Positions 55,025 to 63,021 of a stretch of 64,000 nt of DNA are shown here, in pieces (position 1 is the stretch's first letter; each line of letters opens with the position of its first letter). The position numbers and the translations under genes were made by a program. The DNA lies in the NCBI RefSeq assembly GCF_001306175.1, contig NZ_LGKN01000003.1, forward strand, positions 620,001 through 684,000, given 5' to 3'. Under the pieces are notes generated by a model. The model searched no databases, was not told where the DNA came from, and saw nothing but the letters and a program-made list of their open reading frames with translations. Origin of the DNA: Ardenticatena maritima. GTDB lineage: Bacteria > Chloroflexota > Anaerolineae > Ardenticatenales > Ardenticatenaceae.

Positions 55025-56045
55025 TTTGGCGACGTGCGAGATACCAGAAGAACGCCAGGGCGCCAAGGCTGACGATGCTAAGCGCGAGAAGTTTGAAGAC
55101 CGGTGTAGGCAGCAGCAGGGCGAGTGTGCCGAAGAGCGCGCAGATGCCCCAATAAGTCAGAACAACCTGGCGCTGTGAGAACCCCGCATCGTAGAGGCGG
55201 TGGTGAAGATGTCCTCGGTCGCCGTGGAAGGGGCTACGCCCCTGGCGAATACGTGCGACGATTTGCCAGGCGACGTCGAGAATGGGGATGATGAGCACGA
55301 GCAAAAAGGTAGCAACTTTTGCCCCCGCCATGATACCCAATGCCGCCAGCGTATAGCCCAGGAAGTACGCGCCTGTGGTCCCCATAAACGTGCGCGCCGG
55401 ATTGAAGTTGTAAGGCAGAAAACCCAGTGTCGCCCCCAGAAGCGCCAATGCCAAGAGCGCAACGCTGTATTGTCCCAGGCGGATCATGTGTGCGGCAAAA
55501 ACCGCGCTGGCGATGGCAACGACGCCTGCGGCGAGCCCATCCAGCCCGTCCAGCCAGTTGATGGTGTTGAGGGTGCCTGTGAACCAGAAAATGGTCAGCG
55601 GCCAGACAATCCACCAGGGCAAGGGGCCGATAAGTTCGCCTGTGAAGGGGTTGCGAAAGACTTCAATGAAGATGAGATGCCAGGCGGCGACCATCCCAAG
55701 CCCAATTTGCGCTAGAAGTTGCGGTTTGGGCGGCAGTTCGTAGCGGTCATCGTATAAGCCGATGAGCGCCGCCAGCAACGCGCCGAGAATCAAACCCCGC
55801 AGGCGAATAAACTCGTTGGGGTCGGTGCGAGGGACGGGCAGCCAGACGGCGACGATGACGGCGATGAGAAAGCCCACAAGCATACCCAAGCCCCCAATAC
55901 GCGGTACGGGGCGCGTATGAATGTCTCGGTCACGCATGGGGGCTTGCACCAATCCCCACTGTTCGCCCAAGCGCATGAAAAGGGGCGTGGTGAGCAGGCT
56001 TCCGAGCATGCCCACCACAACCACCACGAGCATGAAAAAGGTCAT
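55005..56045 (-). CDS. Polyprenyl-phosphate N-acetylhexosamine-1-phosphate transferase (WecA/TagO/MraY superfamily)
   Basis: 346 aa with about ten membrane helices. The family's cytoplasmic motifs are present: [17 protein letters not shown] (DD pair, about residue 97), [15 protein letters not shown] (about residues 160-174), [20 protein letters not shown], and [14 protein letters not shown]. The HLHHR form points to WecA/TagO and not MraY. It attaches a sugar-1-phosphate to the polyprenyl carrier, the first step of many surface glycans. It is ATGA-coupled to upp, which is upstream on the same strand. Confidence 0.9.
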   Translation of the reverse strand: MTFFMLVVVVVGMLGSLLTTPLFMRLGEQWGLVQAPMRDRDIHTRPVPRIGGLGMLVGFLIAVIVAVWLPVPRTDPNEFIRLRGLILGALLAALIGLYDDRYELPPKPQLLAQIGLGMVAAWHLIFIEVFRNPFTGELIGPLPWWIVWPLTIFWFTGTLNTINWLDGLDGLAAGVVAIASAVFAAHMIRLGQYSVALLALALLGATLGFLPYNFNPARTFMGTTGAYFLGYTLAALGIMAGAKVATFLLVLIIPILDVAWQIVARIRQGRSPFHGDRGHLHHRLYDAGFSQRQVVLTYWGICALFGTLALLLPTPVFKLLALSIVSLGALAFFWYLARRQTNEAGR

Positions 56046-56719
56046 TGCCCCGTTCCAAAGAGACGGTCGCCGGCATCACCCAGCCCAGGCACGATGAAGC
56101 CGCGTGGCGGGTCGTCCGGGCGTTGTGGCTCGGGCGTCAGGTGGTCGTCAATGTGGGCGACGTAGATGCTGACGTCGGGATGTTCGGTATGCAGGTGGGC
56201 GATACCTTCCGGGGCGGCAAGCAGCCCCACAAACTTGATGCGCGGCACGCCCCACTCTTTGAGCACCGTCGCCGCCGCCGATGCCGAACCACCTGTTGCC
56301 AGCATAGGGTCCAGGATGATTGCCACGTCCACAGTGGCACGGGGCGGCAGTTTGTTGTAGTAGGCGACGGGGGCGAGCGTCTCTTCGTCTCGATAGAGCC
56401 CCAGATGCCAGACTTGCGCAATCGGCATGAGGTTCAGGAAGGCGCTCACCATGCCGAGACCGGCGCGCAGAATGGGTACCAGCCCGATGCGGTCGGCGAT
56501 TTCGACGCCTTCCGCTTCGACATTGAGCGGTGTGGGGACGCGCACGGGGGTTGTGCGAATATCTTGCGTTGCCTCGTAGGCGAGTAATGTCGCGATTTCT
56601 TCAACAAGTTCGCGGAATTCAACCGGATGCGTTTGTGGGTCTCGCAGGCGGGTCAGTTTGTGTTTGATAAGCGGATGTTGCGATTCGTGTACATTTTGCA
56701 TTTTTCGGGCTCCTTGCAT
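56042..56719 (-). CDS. upp: Uracil phosphoribosyltransferase
   Basis: 225 aa from the ATG at 56719, or 219 aa from the ATG at 56701. It converts uracil and PRPP to UMP. Family motifs: [16 protein letters not shown] at the N terminus, [44 protein letters not shown] (PRPP loop, about residues 135-153) and [17 protein letters not shown] at the C terminus. The start region is an 18-base tandem duplication, so there are two identical ribosome-site/ATG units in frame. It is coupled to the transferase gene downstream. Confidence 0.95.
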   Translation of the reverse strand: MQGARKMQNVHESQHPLIKHKLTRLRDPQTHPVEFRELVEEIATLLAYEATQDIRTTPVRVPTPLNVEAEGVEIADRIGLVPILRAGLGMVSAFLNLMPIAQVWHLGLYRDEETLAPVAYYNKLPPRATVDVAIILDPMLATGGSASAAATVLKEWGVPRIKFVGLLAAPEGIAHLHTEHPDVSIYVAHIDDHLTPEPQRPDDPPRGFIVPGLGDAGDRLFGTGQ

Positions 56720-56736
56720 TTTTCGGGCTCCTTTTT
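56701..56736 (-). repeat. Tandem 18-bp duplication containing two ribosome sites and two ATGs of upp
   Basis: On the plus strand TTGCATTTTTCGGGCTCC occurs twice without a gap. On the coding strand each unit carries AAGGAGCCCGAAAA and an ATG (56719 and 56701). Since 18 bases are six codons, both starts are in the same frame. Confidence 0.85.
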
Positions 56737-56746
56737 GCTTCTTTCC

Positions 56747-56780
56747 ATAAAAAGAGGGTTCGCCTGCAGGCCAACCCTCT
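56747..56780 (-). terminator. Intrinsic terminator after the DksA/TraR-type gene
   Basis: On the minus strand AGAGGGTT (56780-56773) pairs with AACCCTCT (56760-56753) and is followed by TTTTTATGG. It lies 9 bases past the stop of the zinc-finger gene. Confidence 0.82.
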
Positions 56781-56789
56781 GCTTGGAGT

Positions 56790-57140
56790 TTAGAAACTCG
56801 AACGCCTCCGTTGGCGCTCGATAATTTCCTGGCAGGCTACGCAGTAGCGCGCTTCGGGCATGATTTCAAGCCGCTCCGCCGGAATAGGTTGCTTGCAACG
56901 TTCGCAAATGCCGTAAGTGCCTTCTTCGATGTGTTCCAATGCGTCCTCGATCTCCTGCAAGCGTTCTTGCAAACTCGCCAACAGCGAAGCCGCTTTATCG
57001 CGCTCGATAAGGTCAGGGTCGCCTTCCTCCGGCTCAAATTCGACTTCGGAGCGCAAAAAGGCTTCTATGCGCTCGATTTCGTGTAGGAGTGTGCGGCGTT
57101 CTTCCAGCAAGCGTTCTCGTTCGTGTGCTCGCTCTGGCAT
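56790..57140 (-). CDS. DksA/TraR-family zinc-finger protein
   Basis: 116 aa; the ATG at 57140 follows GAGGAGCAT. A long N-terminal coiled coil (about residues 5-75, rich in Glu, Arg and Leu) leads to a C4 zinc finger: [20 protein letters not shown] then [12 protein letters not shown]. This is the DksA/TraR layout, in which the coiled coil enters the RNA polymerase secondary channel. [18 protein letters not shown] wording is typical of the short, general members of this family, so a ppGpp-linked role cannot be assumed. The gene is followed by its own terminator. Confidence 0.87.
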   Translation of the reverse strand: MPERAHERERLLEERRTLLHEIERIEAFLRSEVEFEPEEGDPDLIERDKAASLLASLQERLQEIEDALEHIEEGTYGICERCKQPIPAERLEIMPEARYCVACQEIIERQRRRSSF

Positions 57141-57307
57141 ATGCTCCTCATCTTTTTCAAGAATAGGTTCGCGAATGGGGCAGATAGATACCACAAGTTA
57201 CGCGGTGTGTCAACGTATTTGGTGCAAGTATGCTATGGTTGCAAAACCGGTTTCGCGTATGTTTTTGGACAATGCAAGCTGGCGTTTTGAGTATATTTTG
57301 TTATTTT

Positions 57308-57325
57308 AGATAATAAAGATTATCT
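57308..57325. promoter_or_regulatory. AT-rich inverted repeat upstream of the DksA/TraR-type gene
   Basis: AGATAAT and ATTATCT (7 bp each) flank AAAG within the AT-rich gap 57195-57345. This gap is the likely promoter region of the zinc-finger gene. The repeat could be an operator. Confidence 0.4.
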
Positions 57326-57346
57326 CAAATAAGTTGGATGGAAAAT

Positions 57347-57376
57347 GAGTGCGGCGAAGTAAGCCGCACTCTCCTC
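57347..57376 (-). terminator. Hairpin terminator after the O-methyltransferase gene
   Basis: GAGTGCGGC (57347-57355) pairs with GCCGCACTC (57363-57371), a 9-bp perfect stem. On the minus strand it is followed by ATTTTCC, a weak T-tract. Confidence 0.6.
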
Positions 57377-57404
57377 TCCACCAATACCGTTTTTCTTCTG
57401 AATC

Positions 57405-58043
57405 TCAGCGGCGTACCGCAATAAGCGTGCCGTCGCCTGCCGGAAAAATCGTTGCCTCGACACGACTATCCTCGCTGACCATGCGGTTGAACGCATCCAT
57501 GTTCCGCGCGGCTTCACTCTCCGGCTCGCTCGCGATGCGCCCTTGCGCAAACGCATTGTGGGCGGCAATCACACCCCCCGGCCGCACATGCTCAACCGCC
57601 CAGGCGTAGTAATCGGCGTAGCCTTCTTTTTCGGCGTCAATAAATACCAGATCGAACGGCGCATGCACCGCCATTTTGGGCAGCAACTGGTGTGCATCCC
57701 CCTCCACAATTTCAACCTGTTCACTCACCCCCGCCAGTGCGAAGTTTGCGCGCGCCACTTCTGCATGTTTGCTCGACTTTTCCAACGTCCAAAGCCGCCC
57801 ATCAGGCGCTAACCCTCTTGCCAGCCATGTACCGCTATACCCACCTAACGTGCCAATCTCAAGCACGCGTTGCCCGCCGGTAAGCATCACTAACAATTGC
57901 AAGAACCGCCCCTCTTCAGGGCGAATGGTAATCATCGGCAGCCCTGCTGCTTCGATATTCGCGCGAATTTGACGCAGGACGTCATCTTCGGCGGCGAAGA
58001 GGTTGCTAATGTAGGTGCTCAACGCGTCGTTGTAAATCGTCAT
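57405..58043 (-). CDS. SAM-dependent O-methyltransferase (catechol-O-methyltransferase-like)
   Basis: 212 aa, with GGGAGGGTTTGC before the ATG. Class I methyltransferase fold of the O-methyltransferase family 3: RFLQLLVMLTGGQRVLEIGT with LGGYSGTWLA (SAM motif I, about residues 60-75), LWTLEKSSKHAEVARANF, FDLVFIDAEKEGYADYY (metal-binding Asp) and PGGVIAAHNAF. It methylates small hydroxylated compounds using a divalent metal; the substrate is unknown. Its start overlaps the stop of the Het-C-like gene (ATGA), so the two are translated together. Confidence 0.9.
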   Translation of the reverse strand: MTIYNDALSTYISNLFAAEDDVLRQIRANIEAAGLPMITIRPEEGRFLQLLVMLTGGQRVLEIGTLGGYSGTWLARGLAPDGRLWTLEKSSKHAEVARANFALAGVSEQVEIVEGDAHQLLPKMAVHAPFDLVFIDAEKEGYADYYAWAVEHVRPGGVIAAHNAFAQGRIASEPESEAARNMDAFNRMVSEDSRVEATIFPAGDGTLIAVRR

Positions 58044-58729
58044 GCAAACCCTCCCACTTCTTTCATCATGAGTGTGTAGAACCGTTCGGGTGCGCTTCCT
58101 GTGAACCGCGCCACGGCTTCATCGCCGCCGGCCGCGTGCAACGCCCGCAGGAGATGCGCAAACTCGGCAACGGTATGTTTACGCGCCGCCGCCATGGCAT
58201 AAGCAAACAACACCCCTTGCCCTGGATGGTCCAGATTCATGGCTTCGTGCGAATCGGGCGGCAAGTAGAAGCGCTTGATATGCTTGCCAACGAACGGCAG
58301 ACGGTAGGCGATATGCCAGAAGACGCTCCCCTTGCCAGATTGCAGCTCAGGCACACTGAGGGGGTCTTCACAAATGGGCGTATCTTCGGGGTTGCATTGT
58401 TCCACGCCACCGCAAGAGGCAACCCACAATCGCACCCAGTTGGAATGCGCGTAGAAATCGTGGCACGCATGGAGCAAGCGTCCAAAGGCCTGCAACGCGG
58501 CTTTACGGTTCCCCTCCCCTACCAGCGCTGCTACCGCTTTCTCACGCTGTGATTTTATGTAAAGCACTCCATCCGCAAAGCGTGAAGCATCAAAATGATA
58601 TTCTGGATGTCCAACAGGACCGAGAAAGTCCTGCATAATGTTCGCGCGGATGATGATGCGGCGGTCGTCAAGCGAGAGATAGGGCCCCAAGGCATCATGA
58701 ATCAGCTCAGCGTGGTAGCGCGGCTCCAT
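58040..58729 (-). CDS. Het-C/phospholipase-C-like helical protein with HxxxDxxxHSN motif
   Basis: 229 aa; the ATG at 58729 follows TGAGGAACAT. Residues about 84-96 read HACHDFYAHSNWV, the zinc-site pattern of Het-C-like and zinc-dependent phospholipase C/P1-nuclease-fold proteins. The N terminus (MEPRYHAELIHDALGPYLS) supplies another possible His ligand, and EFAHLLRALHA near the C terminus a further one. It has no signal peptide. The rest is helical and not recognised. The gene sits between the MOSC and methyltransferase genes in one coupled run. Biochemical role unknown. Confidence 0.65.
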   Translation of the reverse strand: MEPRYHAELIHDALGPYLSLDDRRIIIRANIMQDFLGPVGHPEYHFDASRFADGVLYIKSQREKAVAALVGEGNRKAALQAFGRLLHACHDFYAHSNWVRLWVASCGGVEQCNPEDTPICEDPLSVPELQSGKGSVFWHIAYRLPFVGKHIKRFYLPPDSHEAMNLDHPGQGVLFAYAMAAARKHTVAEFAHLLRALHAAGGDEAVARFTGSAPERFYTLMMKEVGGFA

Positions 58730-58736
58730 ATGTTCC

Positions 58737-59195
58737 TCACACAAACTCAATCGGCATACCCACCTGCACACGTCCCGGGCGCAGCACCCGCGCATAGACG
58801 CGCGACCAGCCGGGGTGCACTTTTTGCGAGACGCGCACAAAGCGCCCATCGTGGAACGAGGCCGCGATGGTTTCACACGGTGTGGTATAGCGTGTGATTT
58901 CAATCACGACTTCATCACCCAAGCGCAGGCGTCTGCCCGGCGTCACCTGGTCCCATTCGAGACCGACGGTGGTGATATTTTCACCAAGCGCACCGGGGAA
59001 AACCGGATGCCCCTCGGATTGGAGCGCCAAAATTCGTTCCAGCGCGTAGAGGCACAATGCCCGTTCGGGACCGCCGTGGTGTTCGGTATCACGTTGCAGG
59101 TCGCCGAGCACGCCCAGCCAATTGACCTGTGCCTCACGCATGGGCAATTTGGGCACGCCCCCCTTGCTGATATTCAGCTGAAAAATATGCGCCAT
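58737..59195 (-). CDS. MOSC-domain protein
   Basis: 152 aa; the ATG at 59195 follows GAGGAAGTC. It is a stand-alone MOSC domain: ISKGGVPKLPM at the start, GDLQRDTEHHGGPERALCLY (about residues 30-49), FPGALGENITTVGLEWDQV, GRRLRLGDEVVIEIT and TTPCETIA with the conserved Cys near residue 108. MOSC domains bind molybdenum cofactor and handle sulfur transfer or reduction of N-hydroxylated compounds; YiiM-type proteins are of similar size. It is the first gene of a three-gene run. Confidence 0.88.
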   Translation of the reverse strand: MAHIFQLNISKGGVPKLPMREAQVNWLGVLGDLQRDTEHHGGPERALCLYALERILALQSEGHPVFPGALGENITTVGLEWDQVTPGRRLRLGDEVVIEITRYTTPCETIAASFHDGRFVRVSQKVHPGWSRVYARVLRPGRVQVGMPIEFV

Positions 59196-59280
59196 TTTAG
59201 ACTTCCTCCACTTCACAGCCTACGCATCAGCCGCGCCGCGAGGCGCAGCGGAGTAGCGTCAGCCGGATGCGCTGGTTTAG

Positions 59281-59763
59281 TTATCCCATAGACAAACGGA
59301 CGTATCTGGCGCCAGAGTCGCGCGCCCATTCAACCATACGCAGGAGATCAGTCAAATCCTGTTTGAAGTATCCTTTTACAAAGTATGGCTCGGAAACGCC
59401 AAGTCTAGAGAAAACGTCGGGTGAATTGTCCAGGGCTTGAATGAATGCCTGAAGACATTGAATCAATTCTTGAGGAGATTGCCAAGCAGCTCTATTCATT
59501 TCCATCTGCTTGCGCCATTCCGCTTCATCACCATAGCCTTCAGCCAACCAGTCCTCAAGACTCATGTCTTCTGATGCCACTTTCAACAAGGGTTCAATAT
59601 CAAGATCAAAGTGCTCTTTTAGCATCCCTACAACGTCTGGATCGTTTCCAACTTCCCATAGATGCTCAAAGAAAACATAGGCACAGAAGAACTTGGAGTC
59701 CGTTTTGGTGAACCGGTATGGACACGGTTGCCCCGTATCTGTTTCGAGATGGAGGGTGAACAT
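59281..59763 (-). CDS. Hypothetical protein, unrecognised family
   Basis: 160 aa; the ATG at 59763 follows TAGAGGGCAATAAC. It is a soluble, acidic, mostly helical protein beginning MFTLHLETDTGQPCPYRFT and containing FFEHLWEVGNDPDVVGML and GARYVRLSMG. I see no known domain. The gene is more AT-rich than its neighbours, which may mean it was acquired recently. It begins 11 bases past the era stop, on the same strand. Confidence 0.6.
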   Translation of the reverse strand: MFTLHLETDTGQPCPYRFTKTDSKFFCAYVFFEHLWEVGNDPDVVGMLKEHFDLDIEPLLKVASEDMSLEDWLAEGYGDEAEWRKQMEMNRAAWQSPQELIQCLQAFIQALDNSPDVFSRLGVSEPYFVKGYFKQDLTDLLRMVEWARDSGARYVRLSMG

Positions 59764-59774
59764 GTTATTGCCCT

Positions 59775-60815
59775 CTACCGTCGCTTCTTCCGCTTGACTT
59801 TGTAGCCCCAACGATTGAGCCAGGCTTCATCCTGCCGCCATTTCTTGCGAACTTTCACCCACAATTCCAGATAGACACGCGTTCCCAAAGCAGCTTCGAT
59901 TTCCTGGCGCGCGAGAGAGCCAATGCGTTTGAGCATTTCTCCGCCACGTCCAATGACGATTTTCTTTTGCGAGTCGCGTTCAACAAATATGGTGGCGGCG
60001 ATATAAATCACGCCATTGGGGCGTTCACGAAACTCTTCTATCTGCACTTCGATCGAATGCGGCACTTCTTCGCGCAGGATGTGCAAGGCGGCTTCGCGTA
60101 CCAATTCGGCCGCCAATTCGCGTTCGGTGATGTCGGTCACCTGCTCCGCCGGATAGAGCGGCGGGCCCGGCGGCAGATGTGCTACGATCGCATCCAAAAT
60201 TTTGTCCACATTCTCGGGATCCAGCACAGAGGTGAGGAACCACTCCTGAAACTCACCCAGCGCAAGGTACTGTTCGGCACGCTCTTTAGCAATCGAGATA
60301 TCAATTTGGTCGGCTTTGTTGATGACGAGAATGGTAGGCTTGCCTGCGGCGCGAATGCGCTCCGCCAGCTCGCGGTCTTGTTCGCGGGGCGGCGTCGTGG
60401 CTTCAACCATGAAGAGAATCACATCCACGTCGCTCAGAGAGTCGTAGGCTTCTTCGAGCATGAACTCGCTCAGTTTGGTAACCGGTTTGTGAATACCCGG
60501 TGTGTCTACGAAGACAATTTGCGCGTCCGGTCGGGTGACAATCGCACGGATGCGCCGCCGCGTGGTTTGCGGCTTGGGCGAGACAATCGAAACCTTTTGG
60601 CGTAGTGCTGTGTTGATGAACGTACTCTTCCCCACGTTGGTACGCCCCACCACAGCCACAAACCCGCTGCGGTATCCCTCAGGAACTTGCTCACTCTCGC
60701 GCGGCTCGTAGCCTAAAAAATCGGCCAAGAGTTGTTCCTGTTGCGGGTCAAGTGTGGGCTTGTCTGCCATTGTGTCCGATGTCTCGTGTTGTTGTTCCAT
60801 GTCGGGTGTAGTCAT
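59775..60815 (-). CDS. era: GTPase Era, ribosome assembly
   Basis: 346 aa; the ATG at 60815 follows GGAGGAGCTGC. GTP-binding motifs: G1 GRTNVGKST (about residues 58-66), switch TTRRRIRAIV, G3 DTPGIHKP, G4 NKAD. The C-terminal KH domain reads IAATIFVERDSQKKIVIGRG then GEMLKRIG, with VRKKWRQDEAWLNRWGY at the end. Era binds 16S rRNA and helps 30S maturation. About 50 residues precede the G1 region, an acidic Gln/Glu/Asp-rich extension not present in the short bacterial forms. Its function is unclear. Confidence 0.95.
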   Translation of the reverse strand: MTTPDMEQQHETSDTMADKPTLDPQQEQLLADFLGYEPRESEQVPEGYRSGFVAVVGRTNVGKSTFINTALRQKVSIVSPKPQTTRRRIRAIVTRPDAQIVFVDTPGIHKPVTKLSEFMLEEAYDSLSDVDVILFMVEATTPPREQDRELAERIRAAGKPTILVINKADQIDISIAKERAEQYLALGEFQEWFLTSVLDPENVDKILDAIVAHLPPGPPLYPAEQVTDITERELAAELVREAALHILREEVPHSIEVQIEEFRERPNGVIYIAATIFVERDSQKKIVIGRGGEMLKRIGSLARQEIEAALGTRVYLELWVKVRKKWRQDEAWLNRWGYKVKRKKRR

Positions 60816-60969
60816 GCAGCTCCTCCAATTCGGCTTCACATGGCCGAATTATAGGCGAACAATAGGAAAGCGCGAGTGAAAGCCTTTTCCCACCATGACT
60901 TTTAGCTGCGTTGGCAAGGGGAGCGGGGTGAAATCAGCGTGAAGCGTTGCGTGGGTAAAACGGTGGATG

Positions 60970-61008
60970 CCGGCGGGGCGGGGATTTCATTGTTCCCCGT
61001 CCCGCCGG
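60970..61008. terminator. Strong 14-bp hairpin downstream of the aldolase gene
   Basis: CCGGCGGGGCGGGG (60970-60983) and CCCCGTCCCGCCGG (60995-61008) pair over 14 positions with one wobble. It begins about 10 bases past the aldolase stop on the minus strand. No T-run follows, so it may protect the mRNA 3' end and not terminate transcription. Confidence 0.55.
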
Positions 61009-61018
61009 TTCAATGGGG

Positions 61019-62029
61019 TTATTCGCAAAGTGGCGTTCCGTAGGTCTTGTACCAGTCGGCGGGCAAGTCGAAAGCGGCCAGTTGGGTTGCATAGGCGGCT
61101 TGCCATGGACGCCCATACGCGAGAGCAATCTGCCCCAAGCGGCGCAGGCGGTCGGCGGCGGTCGTTTCCAAAAACTCGCGGCGCGCCTGTCCTTCCAACC
61201 CGACGCCTTCCTTCCAAATGGCGCGTCCCGCCAAAAAGCCCGAAGCGCCATTCTGGCATGCAATGCGCACCTGTTCAGCGAAGGTCTCAAAGTCCACGCC
61301 GGCGCTCAACAACACCCAAGGCGCTTCAATGCTTTCCGTCAGGCGGCGGCAGTAGGCAGCCATACGGCTCTCATCCTGTTCATGGGCGGCGTCGGTGGGG
61401 AACTCCGCTTTGAGCACATCCACCCCCAACGGCACCAGGCGGCGCGCACTTTCAATCACAATATCGGGGCGCTCGGCGGCAAAGCCGGGGTCGCTTTTCT
61501 TGACGTTGGGGTCAAGCGGATAGCAGATCGGTTCGAGGAAGAGCGGCAATTCCCAACGTGTACATTCCTCAGCCACTTTCACGACCAATTCTTCTTGTTG
61601 GGCGGCATTGGGCGCGTCCGGGTGATAGTAAAGCAACACTTTGACGCCTTGCGCGCCCATCAGGCGAATTTTGCAGACATTCCAGTCGGGCAAGAGCGTC
61701 GTCACACGCCCGCCCTTGTCTCCCTCGGTATAGCCGGTTTCTTCGTAGGTTACCAGCAAGCCGCACTGCCCTGGCAACGTGCGGTTGGCCACAACTTGCC
61801 CCGCGCCATATTCGGGGTCAATCAACACAGCGCTGGAAAGTGGTGCCAGCACACGAGTCAATTCACTTTTGAAAAAGACGACCTCTTCAAAAGAAACATC
61901 GCGCCCCAGGGCTTTCCCAAGCGATTTGACCAGCGAACCACGGTGGTCATACGCCGTCATGGTGAAAATACCTTGCGGGGTGGACAACTGCGACAACGCA
62001 CGAATTTTCCCCAGGTTCAGTGTTCCCAT
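61019..62029 (-). CDS. Tagatose-1,6-bisphosphate aldolase-like (LacD/DhnA class I aldolase)
   Basis: 336 aa; the ATG at 62029 follows AAAGGAGCTGAGC. TIM-barrel motifs fit the LacD family: FTMTAYDHRGSLVKSL near residue 25, SAVLIDPEYGAGQV, GVKVLLYYHPDA (about residues 127-138, Lys in the strand), LPLFLEPICYPLD, DVLKAEFPTD, and APWVLLSAGVDFETFAEQVR. The Schiff-base Lys is probably in the DVLKAEFP strand. It would split tagatose-1,6-bisphosphate or a related sugar phosphate into triose phosphates. No other lactose or tagatose genes lie nearby, so the true substrate could differ. Confidence 0.85.
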   Translation of the reverse strand: MGTLNLGKIRALSQLSTPQGIFTMTAYDHRGSLVKSLGKALGRDVSFEEVVFFKSELTRVLAPLSSAVLIDPEYGAGQVVANRTLPGQCGLLVTYEETGYTEGDKGGRVTTLLPDWNVCKIRLMGAQGVKVLLYYHPDAPNAAQQEELVVKVAEECTRWELPLFLEPICYPLDPNVKKSDPGFAAERPDIVIESARRLVPLGVDVLKAEFPTDAAHEQDESRMAAYCRRLTESIEAPWVLLSAGVDFETFAEQVRIACQNGASGFLAGRAIWKEGVGLEGQARREFLETTAADRLRRLGQIALAYGRPWQAAYATQLAAFDLPADWYKTYGTPLCE

Positions 62030-62059
62030 GCTCAGCTCCTTTACATTTGGTTGTTGACA

Positions 62060-62093
62060 CAAAAAAAGCGCCTTGCCCCTGTGGGGAAGGCGC
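62060..62093 (-). terminator. Intrinsic terminator upstream of the aldolase gene
   Basis: On the minus strand GCGCCTT-CCCC pairs with GGGG-c-AAGGCGC around a 3-nt loop and is followed by TTTTTTT. It ends transcripts of the 62150-63767 gene group before the aldolase gene. Confidence 0.9.
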
Positions 62094-62149
62094 CTTTGTC
62101 CTCGGAAACAGGCTCGTCGTGTGTGCGCGTTATTTTGTTATTGGTTGGC

Positions 62150-62557
62150 TCAGGCAGGCACTGGTGCGATTTCTTCCAGGTCTTGCACAGCCTCGTCGGC
62201 GCGCAATGCGTTCAAGCGTTCAATACGATCTTGCGAGCGAATGACCCACTCAGTCACATATTCCTCGCCGCGGCGGTAGGTTGCCAGTGGCTCGAACGTG
62301 ATGAGCAGCGTCAAAATCTTTTCGATTTCAGGCAAGCGCTTTGGCGCGCGCAACGTCAAGCGGCGGGCGCGCTCCCATTCCATCGAAAACTTGGTGTTGT
62401 TCCAATACCCCACCGCCTGGTATGGCTCCTCGGCGCGGGTGACCTCTATCCAGAGCGTACCAGCACCGGCAAACCAAAACGCCTGGCGCAGGTGTTCTTG
62501 CACGACGAAGCGGCTATTCGGCTCAATGTCGTAGAACCAGCGTGCGTACTGACTCAC
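62150..62557 (-). CDS. Hypothetical protein, unrecognised family
   Basis: 135 aa. The GTG at 62557 is chosen because GGAGGAGAGACG precedes it; a TTG at 62581 lacks one. It is a soluble protein with a mixed alpha/beta composition: SQYARWFYDIEPNSRFVVQE, AFWFAGAGTLWIEVTRAEEP, VGYWNNTKFSMEWERARR and a C-terminal helix (SQDRIERLNALRADEAVQDL). No domain is recognised. It follows the HEPN-like gene by 47 bases and shares its terminator, so the two may act together. Confidence 0.6.
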   Translation of the reverse strand: MSQYARWFYDIEPNSRFVVQEHLRQAFWFAGAGTLWIEVTRAEEPYQAVGYWNNTKFSMEWERARRLTLRAPKRLPEIEKILTLLITFEPLATYRRGEEYVTEWVIRSQDRIERLNALRADEAVQDLEEIAPVPA

Positions 62558-62604
62558 CGTCTCTCCTCCTCGTTGTCCCAATCGCTCTTGCGGCCTGTTG
62601 GCGC

Positions 62605-63021
62605 TCAGGCCGTCTGAGTCGTTTGCAAAATCTGCTTGACTTTGTCAATAAAAGCGCTGGCACGTGCAAGCGCCTCTTCGGGAGACCCATGCAACTTTTG
62701 AGCCGCACGGAACGCTTCAAAATCAGCCGCTTCTAAACCGTTGCCCAGGTAATGCGCTTCAAGGACAACTTCCATGCAGCGCAGACCGTCGAAGTCGTAG
62801 CCGGCAGCGTACACAAGGGCGCGCCCAGCGCGGAACATCGCGCCCCACGCCTGCTTCATACCGGTGGTTGTGTCCTCCGCTTCAAACGAAGCTTTGGCTT
62901 GTTCGTACAGTTCGCGAGCAGCGGCCAATTCGGTTCCAATTTCGTGGCGCTTCAACTGGTCTTCGCGCAGGTATGGGCTACGCAAACAACGTTGCAAGTT
63001 GGCACGAATGACTGTGTTCAT
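62605..63021 (-). CDS. HEPN-domain-like helical protein
   Basis: 138 aa; the ATG at 63021 follows GGAGGAATCCGA and overlaps the deacetylase stop (ATGA). The central region AWGAMFRAGRALVYAAGYDF (about residues 57-76) and the flanking helices resemble HEPN proteins of the non-catalytic kind. I see no RxxxxH ribonuclease motif in a conserved place. Two-component HEPN/nucleotidyltransferase pairs usually have a MNT partner, and none is next to it. The HEPN call is a fold-level guess from pattern. Confidence 0.5.
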   Translation of the reverse strand: MNTVIRANLQRCLRSPYLREDQLKRHEIGTELAAARELYEQAKASFEAEDTTTGMKQAWGAMFRAGRALVYAAGYDFDGLRCMEVVLEAHYLGNGLEAADFEAFRAAQKLHGSPEEALARASAFIDKVKQILQTTQTA

